Shown here piece by piece: positions 1 to 5,646 of a stretch of DNA of 6,787 bases. The DNA is from Candidatus Epulonipiscium sp. (lineage in GTDB: Bacteria > Bacillota_A > Clostridia > Lachnospirales > Cellulosilyticaceae). The notes below the pieces were generated by a model that saw only the letters and a program-made list of their open reading frames with translations, did not search any database and was not told where the DNA came from. Each line of letters starts with the position of its first letter. Position 1 is the stretch's first letter. The position numbers and the translations under genes are program-made. The stretch is taken from positions 1-6,787 of the forward strand of contig DUUM01000258.1 of NCBI GenBank assembly GCA_012841565.1. The letters are read 5' to 3'.

Positions 1-75
1 AAACCAGATCTATTGAAAAACTATCTGCCATGGGCAGATTTACCGGAGCAATGCTACAGTAAAAAGAAAAACTAA
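1..75 (+). CDS. IS66-family transposase (TnpC), C-terminal fragment
   Basis: Frame 1 is open from the window edge to TAA at 73-75 and gives 24 residues, including LLKNYLPWADLPEQC. The arrangement leucine-rich helix, then LPWxxxLPxxC, is how IS66 transposases usually end (IS66 C-terminal domain). The catalytic DDE core would lie to the left, outside the window. The termination codon lies 50 bp inside the terminal inverted repeat, which is normal spacing for the last gene of an IS66 element. Whether the full gene is intact cannot be seen. The call rests on a short motif plus the matching inverted repeat. Confidence 0.75.
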   Translation, partial: KPDLLKNYLPWADLPEQCYSKKKN

Positions 76-105
76 TGAAACGAACCTTGGTCTATGTGAC
101 TGAGG

Positions 106-126
106 TTTTTACTATTTGACGCTTAC
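106..126 (+). repeat. IS66 terminal inverted repeat (right end)
   Basis: The AT-rich run TTTTTACTATTTGACGCTTAC ends in CGCTTAC, the complement of the conserved GTAAGCG tip of IS66-family elements. It contains TTGACG at 116-121, which resembles an outward-facing -35 box, but no -10 box lies at a suitable distance. Confidence 0.7.
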
Positions 127-177
127 GATTAATCTATCAGGCTTAGCAAACCTTACATTAAGTATTGTTAAAAAGCA

Positions 178-538
178 AAGAAAAATAAAGTGTTAAAAAA
201 CGGAACCGTTGATGCTATATAGTTGCTGCAATCGATGGTAAGAAACTATTCCGAAGTAATATAAAAAACTGCCCTGAGTGTTGCCGGACGACATTGAAAA
301 ATGGAAAGGTACATGGTGGCATAATGCGGTGTTTATGTCCTTAGTAGACAATCACCCGAGACTTACAACAGATTTTGATATACCATTGCTTTGTCCATCA
401 CACAAATGCTATAGAAGCAATATTATACCTAATGATTACGGCAAATTGAAAAAATATTTTGATGTTTCAGTAGGTGTTAGATTGAGAACATTATTAATAG
501 ATAGGCTTAATAGTTCTTTATTTGGCTTATATAATTAA
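178..538 (+). pseudogene. Decayed DDE (IS4-like) transposase fragment with frameshifts, plus unrecognised open tail
   Basis: A transposase can be read only by switching frames. Bases 178-213 give KKNKVLKNGTVD; a one-base loss near 213-216 leads to YIVAAIDGKKLFRSNIKNC and then PECCRTTLKNGK in another frame (216-308); a second shift near 309-318 leads to WHNAVFMSLVDNHPRL (to about 379). The order IDGxxLF, CxxC, KNGK, WHxAVxMSLV is that of IS4-like DDE transposases, with the first catalytic Asp in IDG. The N-terminus and the later D and E residues are missing. The frame used at the end is open from GTG 278 to TAA 538, but that start lies inside the relic and has no good ribosome binding site, so I do not treat it as a gene. 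Residues after about 380 do not resemble a transposase to me and may come from another sequence joined by deletion. The exact IS family is uncertain. Confidence 0.65.
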
Positions 539-542
539 ACGT

Positions 543-584
543 TTTAAAAATCCTTATACAATCCTTATAATCATAAATTATACT
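543..584 (+). promoter_or_regulatory. Promoter and candidate response-regulator operator of the transporter operon
   Basis: A perfect 10-bp direct repeat, AATCCTTATA, occupies 549-558 and 560-569, an 11-bp period or about one helical turn. This is the usual spacing of paired half-sites for OmpR/PhoB-type regulators, and such a regulator is encoded in the operon. Two promoter readings are possible. One is -35 TATACA (555-560), an 18-bp gap and -10 TATACT (579-584), with the repeat over the -35 region as expected of an activated promoter. The other is TTTAAA (543-548), a 17-bp gap and a perfect TATAAT (566-571), with the repeat between the two boxes. The sequence cannot decide between them; no experimental start is known. 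Confidence 0.55.
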
Positions 585-624
585 TTAAATATAGAATGAA
601 TTATAAGAAATAGGAGGATTTTAC

Positions 625-1332
625 ATGTCAGATTATATATTAGAAACGAAAAGTTTAACTAAAAAATTTAAAAACCAAGAGGCCGTAAATAACGTATCGT
701 TAGCAATAAGGAAAAATTCTATATTTGGATTACTTGGTCCTAATGGAGCAGGTAAATCTACTGTATTAAAGATGATTACAGGGATTATGAAACCTACCTC
801 AGGGGAAATACTATTTGAAAATCATCCATGGTCCAGAGATAATTTAAATGATATAGGTGCCCTAATTGAAAGCCCAGCAATTTATCCAAACTTAACGGCT
901 ATGGAGAATTTAGATTTGGCCTGTACTCTTTTTGGATTATCAAAGACAAGGTCTAAAGAAGTTATTGATATTATAGGCCTTAAGAATTCTGGTAAGAAAA
1001 AAGTGAAGAATTTTTCAATGGGGATGAAACAAAGATTAGGACTTGGAGTGGCTATTATAAACAATCCCAAACTTCTCATACTAGATGAGCCTACTAATGG
1101 TTTAGATCCAATTGCAATAGGGGAACTTAGGGAATTAATTCGTTCATTTCCATCTAAAGGGGTCACAGTCATTTTATCTAGTCATATGCTGTCAGAAGTA
1201 GAGCAAGTAGCTGATAAAATAGCAATTATATCCAATGGTATTATAGGATATAGTGGAGAAATTAGCAAAGAAGAAAATCTTGAAAAACAATTTATGGATG
1301 TACTGGCGAGAAATACAGGTGAAAACAAATGA
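625..1332 (+). CDS. lanF: Lantibiotic-protection ABC transporter, ATP-binding subunit (LanF/BcrA-like)
   Basis: This 235-residue ATPase should power export of a membrane-active peptide (lantibiotic, bacitracin-like or host peptide) from the cytoplasmic membrane, working with the two permeases encoded next. Visible motifs are Walker A GPNGAGKST (residues 38-46), signature FSMGMKQR (130-137), Walker B LLILDEP (150-156), D-loop region GLD (159-161) and H-loop His187. At the Q-loop position the sequence is LIESPAIYPNLTAMENL, with Glu82 in place of Gln; this 'E-loop' is characteristic of LanF immunity ATPases. The length fits the family. The start is ATG with AGGAGG at 612-617, seven bases upstream. 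The stop overlaps the next start as ATGA. The generic symbol follows LanFEG naming; the actual peptide substrate is unknown. Confidence 0.9.
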   Translation: MSDYILETKSLTKKFKNQEAVNNVSLAIRKNSIFGLLGPNGAGKSTVLKMITGIMKPTSGEILFENHPWSRDNLNDIGALIESPAIYPNLTAMENLDLACTLFGLSKTRSKEVIDIIGLKNSGKKKVKNFSMGMKQRLGLGVAIINNPKLLILDEPTNGLDPIAIGELRELIRSFPSKGVTVILSSHMLSEVEQVADKIAIISNGIIGYSGEISKEENLEKQFMDVLARNTGENK

Positions 1333-2045
1333 TTAATATAATTAAATCAGAATTTCAGAAAGCTAAGAGAACATCCATAAATAAGTTTATTATAATGACG
1401 CCACTTTTTGCAATAGCACTATCATTTTTATGGGGTGGAGGAGAAAATGGAGCATATAATTGGTGGTATGTTATATTTCTTCCTGGGATGTTAGCTATTA
1501 TTTCAGCTCAGGTAATTACAAGGGAAAAAAGGATTTCATATAAAGGGGTGCTTTTATATCCTAGAGATAAAGGATGTATGTGGTTAGGAAAGATTACATA
1601 TATCAGCATTTTACTTGCAATAAGCAGTTTGATATTTATGATAGGAATTATAGGAGTAGGATTTGTATCTGAATCTGATATTTCATTTAAAGCAAATATT
1701 CTAGCCACTATTGTACTGATTCTTACATTGTTATTTCAAATCCCAATAAGCTTATATTTAGCGGTACAATTTAATATGTATGTTACCATTCTCTTTAATG
1801 TGGTATTCACAACACTTGGAGTAGTAAGCTTTGGAACAAGTTGCTTTTTAGTTTTTTACCCTTACGGGATAACATCAGCGTTAATGGTTCCAATACTTCA
1901 CATTTTTCCAAATGGCCTTCCAGTTCCACCAGATAGTCCTTTGCTAAATGGAAGTATATTAGGTGGCATAACTATAAATGTTTTTATTTTTATTTTTTTT
2001 ACCTTTTTAACATCTATATGGTTTAGAAATAAGGAGATAAATTAG
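1329..2045 (+). CDS. lanE: Lantibiotic-protection ABC transporter permease (LanE/MutE-like)
   Basis: This is a 238-residue membrane protein with about six hydrophobic segments (roughly residues 20-35, 46-62, 88-112, 123-143, 150-176 and 208-231). It begins with a short amphipathic stretch containing EFQKAKRT, as LanE/LanG permeases do. The loop before the last helix, HIFPNGLPVPPDSPL (191-205), and the short tail after WF resemble the MutE/EpiE subfamily of lantibiotic-immunity permeases. It should pair with the following permease to form the membrane channel driven by the upstream ATPase. Its ATG shares four bases with the stop of the ATPase gene, indicating translational coupling. Individual membrane proteins of this kind diverge quickly, so the subfamily call leans partly on gene order. 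Confidence 0.82.
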   Translation: MINIIKSEFQKAKRTSINKFIIMTPLFAIALSFLWGGGENGAYNWWYVIFLPGMLAIISAQVITREKRISYKGVLLYPRDKGCMWLGKITYISILLAISSLIFMIGIIGVGFVSESDISFKANILATIVLILTLLFQIPISLYLAVQFNMYVTILFNVVFTTLGVVSFGTSCFLVFYPYGITSALMVPILHIFPNGLPVPPDSPLLNGSILGGITINVFIFIFFTFLTSIWFRNKEIN

Positions 2046-2798
2046 ATGTTAGAGTTAAAAAAACTATTAAAAGCTGATATAATAAAATTAAAATCAACGC
2101 AGATGATATGGATTCATTTTTATATTCCAATCATAGGATTAATTGTTTTTTTAGGTTATTATTCTATTTCACCATGGGATACCTTTAATAAGATTTTAAG
2201 TTATTTTCAAGTGTTAGGTATAACTTTTCCAATACTGGTTAGTGTGATTACCTCAATGATGTCAGAACAAGAATATATAGCAGGAGAATTTCAAAGTATT
2301 TTAACTTATTCTGGAATAAAACCTTTACCAATTGTTAGTAAGTACATTTTATTTCTATTATTAGGTTTCTGGAGTGTTTTAATATCGGTTTTTGGTTTTT
2401 ATATGGGAATTTCGTATATAGATAATAATGTTTTTCCGCTTACTGTATATCTGAGTATTGCGTTAATATTGATAGGGAGTAGTATGCTTCAATATATTCT
2501 ACATTTCTTTCTAAGCCTTAGATTCTCAAGTAGCTTATCCATAGGAGTAGGAATTATACAATCGCTTATAGCAGCTTTGTTTATAACGGGTATGGGAGAT
2601 GGAAAATGGCCGTTTTTTCCTAGTTCTTGGAGTGTTAGGTTTATTAGTTCGTTGATGATGGAACATCAAAATACTAATAATCATTTAGACCCATTATTAA
2701 ATAATGCCATTATTATTGCTATAATGGTTACCATAGTATCCTTTATAGCAATGTTAATATGGTTTACAAAATGGGAGGGAGAGAGATTTGAAGAATAG
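2046..2798 (+). CDS. lanG: Lantibiotic-protection ABC transporter permease (LanG/MutG-like)
   Basis: This 250-residue protein has about six membrane segments (roughly 21-40, 53-72, 98-122, 132-155, 163-183 and 220-240). After the second helix it carries MMSEQEYIAGEFQSIL (71-86), the E-x(4)-G cytoplasmic element common to this permease group. Before the last helix it has GDGKWPFFPSSWSVRF (184-199), resembling the aromatic 'FFPxSW' loop of MutG-type subunits. The gene starts immediately after the stop of the preceding permease (TAG at 2043-2045, ATG at 2046), with AAGGAG at 2031-2036 as ribosome binding site. It is the second half of the transporter's membrane domain. The charged C-terminus (KWEGERFEE) should face the cytoplasm. 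Confidence 0.82.
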   Translation: MLELKKLLKADIIKLKSTQMIWIHFYIPIIGLIVFLGYYSISPWDTFNKILSYFQVLGITFPILVSVITSMMSEQEYIAGEFQSILTYSGIKPLPIVSKYILFLLLGFWSVLISVFGFYMGISYIDNNVFPLTVYLSIALILIGSSMLQYILHFFLSLRFSSSLSIGVGIIQSLIAALFITGMGDGKWPFFPSSWSVRFISSLMMEHQNTNNHLDPLLNNAIIIAIMVTIVSFIAMLIWFTKWEGERFEE

Positions 2799-2807
2799 GA
2801 GGGGTAT

Positions 2808-3467
2808 ATGGCGAATATTTTAATTGTAGATGACGAGAAAGATATTTTAGATTTAATCGATAATATATTAAGCAAGAATGGTCATTTCATTAGAAAAATA
2901 AAAGAACCAGAAACACTATTAGATGAAAATCTAAACTTCTACGATTTGATAATGCTAGATATTATGATGCCAGGGATAGATGGCTTTGAATTATGTTCTA
3001 AAATAAGATTGAAAGTAGATTGTCCTATTTTATTCCTTACCGCAAAAACAGATGAAAGGGATATAACTAAGGGGCTGGGGCTCGGAGCCGATGATTATTT
3101 AACGAAACCATTTGGAATTCAGGAACTTCGAGCTAGAGTAAATGCTCACCTTAGGAGGGAAGGAAGGAAAAAAACAAATTCTATTAGTATTGGAGATGTA
3201 AGGTTTTCAATGTTTAGTAAAGAATGTTTTATATCTGAGAAAAAGGTTTTACTTACTAAAAGTGAATATGAAATAAGTGAGTTTTTAGGCCTTAATCGTG
3301 GTTTAGTATTTTCTAAGGAACAAATATTTGAATCAGTATTTGGATTTGATAGGGAAAGCAATATAAGTGCAATTGTTGAGCATATAAAAAATATCCGAGC
3401 TAAATTTCTTAAACAGAATAAAGATCCAATAAAGACAGTTTGGGGAGTAGGATATAAATGGGATTAA
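2808..3467 (+). CDS. OmpR/PhoB-family response regulator of the peptide-resistance operon
   Basis: This is a 219-residue DNA-binding response regulator. The receiver domain (about 1-115) has the acidic pocket D8, D9, phospho-acceptor D51 within LIMLDIMMPG, the switch Thr78 and Lys100 in TKPF, so all key phosphorylation residues are present. The winged-helix output domain covers about 125-218 and ends in the typical TVWGVGYKW hairpin. It starts nine bases after the second permease, with AGGAGGGG overlapping that gene's stop, and its end overlaps the kinase gene by 10 bp. By analogy with NisR, SpaR and CprR-type systems it probably activates the transporter operon; the 11-bp-spaced direct repeat at 549-569 is the obvious candidate site. 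That target is inferred, not shown. Confidence 0.93.
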   Translation: MANILIVDDEKDILDLIDNILSKNGHFIRKIKEPETLLDENLNFYDLIMLDIMMPGIDGFELCSKIRLKVDCPILFLTAKTDERDITKGLGLGADDYLTKPFGIQELRARVNAHLRREGRKKTNSISIGDVRFSMFSKECFISEKKVLLTKSEYEISEFLGLNRGLVFSKEQIFESVFGFDRESNISAIVEHIKNIRAKFLKQNKDPIKTVWGVGYKWD

Positions 3468-4819
3468 GAAAAGAAATAAAGCTTAGAACATCATTTATAG
3501 AATTTGTAGTAGTACTTGGAATTTTAATTGTATCTTTGGTGATAACTAACTACGTCCTATTTTCGTTAACATCATTTGTTGTATATCCGGCTAATTACTC
3601 AGAAAAGATAATCCAGGATAACCTTAAGTATTTAGAAGAAACAGATGAAGTAACAGCAGATTTGTTGACATCTATGTCTACTTTTGGAGTTTACTCAGAC
3701 AATGGAAAATATATATATGGGAATTTTTCAGATAAAAATAAAAAAAGGATGTGGGACAAGTATAGTATAGGGAAAAAGTCTTCAGGATTAAGGAGTTATA
3801 TCACTAGTATTGAGCGCGAAGAAGGTATATTATTGATCAAATACCCATTAACCATGCAATATAAGACTGAAAAAATGAGAAGTATTCTACCAAATCCAGA
3901 AGCCACTGCTATGGTTTTGTTTATTTTAGAACTTATTATGGGAATTGTTTTATTATCCAATAAATTTGCTAAAAAAATAAATAAAGAATTAGAATCACTT
4001 TTAATGGCAGCAGTTAAAATAGAAGAAGGGGATTTAGAATTTAATGTAGCTAAGGGTAAAATTAAGGAGCTGAATATATTGCTCCAGGGAATTAATAAGA
4101 TGAAAGACTCTTTAAAATCTTCATTGAAAGAACAATGGATGTTTGAGCAACAAAAAAGAGAGCAAATCTCCGCCTTAGCACATGATGTAAAGACCCCTCT
4201 TACAATAGTTAGAGGAAATATAGAATTACTAAAAGAAACGGAGTTGACAGAAGAACAGGAAATTTATTGTAATTATATTGAAGCAAGTAGTGAGCGAATG
4301 CAAAGATATATACAAACCTTATTATGTGTTACCAGGGATGAGTTAAAATATCATTCTTCAGATGAAACAATCTATATAACAGAACTGCTAAACTCTTTAA
4401 AGAGTCAAGGAGAATCGTTATCTAAGGCGAAAAATATTGATATAATATGGCAGATAGACATTGAAGAGAGCCTATATATAAAGGGATATAAAGATGAGCT
4501 TGAGCGTGCATTAATGAATATTATATCAAATGCAGTAGGTTTTTCTTTCAAGGATTCAAATATTAGTATCATAAATACTATGGATGCAAATCAATTAACC
4601 ATTCAAATTACAGATCAAGGGAAAGGTTTTTCCAAGAAGATGCTAAAGCATGGAAAAGAACAGTACGCAATGGATGATGATAGTAGAACGAAAAACGAAC
4701 AACATGGTTTGGGGTTATATATAGCAAATAATATTATTACAAAGTATAATGGGGAACTTATATTGAGTAATAGTGTAGATAGCGGAGGGGTTGTTACCGT
4801 TAAAATCGCCACTGTTTAA
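3458..4819 (+). CDS. Membrane sensor histidine kinase (lantibiotic/antimicrobial-peptide sensing type)
   Basis: This 453-residue kinase is the partner of the regulator just upstream. Membrane segments are at about 14-40 and 148-167, enclosing an extracytoplasmic loop of about 105 residues. A HAMP-like linker follows (about 168-222), then the HisKA helix with phospho-acceptor His242 in SALAHDVKTPL, and the ATPase domain with N box NIISNA (354-359), DQGKGF (386-391) and HGLGLY (416-421). All catalytic motifs are intact. The medium-sized loop and total length are like NisK/SpaK-type kinases rather than the loop-less BceS type, so it may bind the peptide directly. The ATG lies inside the regulator's last codons, with GGGGAG at 3442-3447. 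It is the last gene of the operon. The inducing ligand cannot be read from the sequence. Confidence 0.9.
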   Translation: MGLRKEIKLRTSFIEFVVVLGILIVSLVITNYVLFSLTSFVVYPANYSEKIIQDNLKYLEETDEVTADLLTSMSTFGVYSDNGKYIYGNFSDKNKKRMWDKYSIGKKSSGLRSYITSIEREEGILLIKYPLTMQYKTEKMRSILPNPEATAMVLFILELIMGIVLLSNKFAKKINKELESLLMAAVKIEEGDLEFNVAKGKIKELNILLQGINKMKDSLKSSLKEQWMFEQQKREQISALAHDVKTPLTIVRGNIELLKETELTEEQEIYCNYIEASSERMQRYIQTLLCVTRDELKYHSSDETIYITELLNSLKSQGESLSKAKNIDIIWQIDIEESLYIKGYKDELERALMNIISNAVGFSFKDSNISIINTMDANQLTIQITDQGKGFSKKMLKHGKEQYAMDDDSRTKNEQHGLGLYIANNIITKYNGELILSNSVDSGGVVTVKIATV

Positions 4820-5005
4820 TATAGAGAAAGAAGTTAAATATATTCAGCACTTGCTGGTAGATATTGTTGTATATATTGTGGGATAAACACATAGGGGGCT
4901 ACCTTTTAGGAATGGGCAGTTTAAGTTGCCTGAATTGTTTGGGGCCGGACCCCGTTGGCATGGAGCGCAGCTCTATGCCTTTCTACTTGACCAGCTCATA
5001 CTGTA
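4820..5005. other. Non-coding spacer with a GC-rich run of hairpins (REP-like repeat or structured RNA)
   Basis: I see no credible gene here. A weak stem-loop CAGCA/TGCTG lies at 4845-4856. Further on the base composition turns GC-rich, unlike its surroundings, and hairpins follow one another: GGCA/TGCC at about 4915-4930, GGGG-CCGGA-CCCC at 4941-4953, and a 10-bp stem at 4957-4979 whose arms GGCATGGAGC and GCTCTATGCC pair through one G-U with loop GCA. None of these has a clear U-tract. Possible explanations are a REP/MITE-like dispersed repeat, a remnant IS200/IS605-type end, or a structured 3' UTR leading into the terminator. It matches no RNA family that I recognise. Confidence 0.5.
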
Positions 5006-5047
5006 AGCAATAGATAGTTTGGTAAACTGTCTATTGCTATATTTTTT
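5006..5047 (+). terminator. Strong intrinsic terminator
   Basis: Arms 5007-5020 (GCAATAGATAGTTT) and 5024-5037 (AAACTGTCTATTGC) form a 14-bp stem with a single U-G wobble, extendable by one A-U pair, and a 3-base loop (GGT). A run of six T follows at 5042-5047 after TATA. It most likely ends transcripts from the kinase operon and insulates the sigma-factor unit downstream. Because it lies 187 bp after the kinase stop, it could also end a separate short transcript arising in the spacer. Confidence 0.85.
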
Positions 5048-5056
5048 ACATATGTG

Positions 5057-5086
5057 GTCACAATAGTAGTCCTTAGATTGTATATA
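5057..5086 (+). promoter_or_regulatory. Weak candidate promoter for the sigma/anti-sigma unit
   Basis: Between the terminator and the sigma gene, GTCACA (5057-5062, four of six matches to TTGACA) and TATATA (5081-5086) are separated by 18 bp. This fits a vegetative-type promoter, but only poorly at -35. ECF units are often also transcribed from their own sigma's promoter, whose consensus is unknown here. A promoter somewhere in 5048-5100 is expected because a strong terminator lies just upstream. Confidence 0.35.
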
Positions 5087-5103
5087 AAGATAGGGACATA
5101 AAT

Positions 5104-5112
5104 GGGGGTGAT
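5104..5112 (+). promoter_or_regulatory. Extended ribosome binding site that fixes a TTG start
   Basis: GGGGGTGAT matches the extended Shine-Dalgarno GGAGGTGAT at all but one base. It sits at the right distance for the TTG at 5116. The nearby ATGs at 5102 and 5111 are out of frame with the sigma gene, so TTG is the supported start. Confidence 0.75.
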
Positions 5113-5115
5113 GAA

Positions 5116-5646
5116 TTGGATATTGATTGGAAAAATCTTGAGTCAATTGTAGAAAACTACTATAAAGCATTATATAGGTATTGTTACAGGATGCTAAGAA
5201 ACAAAGAAGATGCGGAGGATATGGTTCAAGAAGTATTTATCAATATAAATGCTGCTTTGAAAAACAAAAGAAATGTTGAACTTCATAATAATTATATATA
5301 TAAGATAGCATATAATCTGTGCCTTAATAAAATTAAGAGAGATAAGCTAATAAAGTTCATTAGTTTTGAAAGAACAGGTATTGAAGATGTTCAGTATAAA
5401 AAAGATACTTACTTTGAAGATGAGCTTGGTGAAGAATTAAATACAATATTGTCCCTGCTAAAAGGAGAAGATAGATCGCTACTAATATTTAGAGCTATCA
5501 ATGAAATGGATTATAAAGAAATCTCAATAATTATGGGAAAATCGACTGCTTCTCTAAGAAAGACGTATGAAAGAACCAGGATAAAAATGAGAGAAATAAT
5601 TAAGCAAAGGGAGGATATATTTAGTGAGAAAATTTCAATCTATTGA
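5116..5646 (+). CDS. ECF-type RNA polymerase sigma factor
   Basis: This 176-residue protein has the two-domain layout of extracytoplasmic-function sigma factors. Region 2 spans about 10-78 (YYKALYRYCYRMLRNKEDAE, DMVQEVF, then YIYKIAYNLCLNKIKR), covering core binding and -10 recognition. Region 4 spans about 107-162, with a helix-turn-helix MDYKEISIIMGKSTASLRKTYERTR for -35 recognition. Regions 1 and 3 are absent, as normal for the class. It would redirect RNA polymerase to a small stress regulon, probably envelope-related. The next gene overlaps it by 23 bp and encodes a membrane protein fitting an anti-sigma factor. The start is TTG, chosen for the strong ribosome binding site and because the N-terminus fits the family. 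Its targets are not identifiable here. Confidence 0.9.
   Translation: MDIDWKNLESIVENYYKALYRYCYRMLRNKEDAEDMVQEVFININAALKNKRNVELHNNYIYKIAYNLCLNKIKRDKLIKFISFERTGIEDVQYKKDTYFEDELGEELNTILSLLKGEDRSLLIFRAINEMDYKEISIIMGKSTASLRKTYERTRIKMREIIKQREDIFSEKISIY

Larger units (their letters stand above)
1..126 (+). mobile_element. Right end of an IS66-family insertion sequence (partial)
   Basis: This is the 3' part of the transposase gene, about 30 bp of trailing sequence, and a terminal inverted repeat. The last bases, about 112-126, read CTATTTGACGCTTAC; the complement begins GTAAGCG, the signature end of IS66-family elements. Together with the IS66-like C-terminus in frame 1 this fixes the element boundary at about 126. 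The left end lies outside the window, so the expected 8-bp target duplication (it would be 127-134, GATTAATC) cannot be checked. The element sits directly against an older transposase relic. Confidence 0.8.

Noticed and set aside
116..144. Outward-facing promoter formed by TTGACG in the IS66 end
   Set aside because: No -10-like box lies 16-18 bp downstream, and no intact gene follows directly.
278..538. An 86-residue open frame as a real gene
   Set aside because: Its first codons overlap the CPECC part of the transposase relic in another frame, and WHNAVFMSLV is transposase sequence reached by a frameshift; it has no convincing ribosome binding site.
882..1172. Minus-strand open frame inside the ATPase gene
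   Set aside because: It is antisense to a well-supported ABC ATPase and has no recognisable domain or ribosome binding site; similar minus-strand frames at 1508-1708, 2681-2875, 3146-3361 and 4615-4812 are rejected for the same reason.
1981..2000. Long T-rich run as a terminator U-tract
   Set aside because: It encodes the Phe/Ile-rich last helix of the first permease, has no stem before it, and the frame continues through it.
4973..5170. Minus-strand 65-codon open frame across the spacer
   Set aside because: It runs through the terminator hairpin and into the sigma gene's start, has no family resemblance, and its composition looks accidental.
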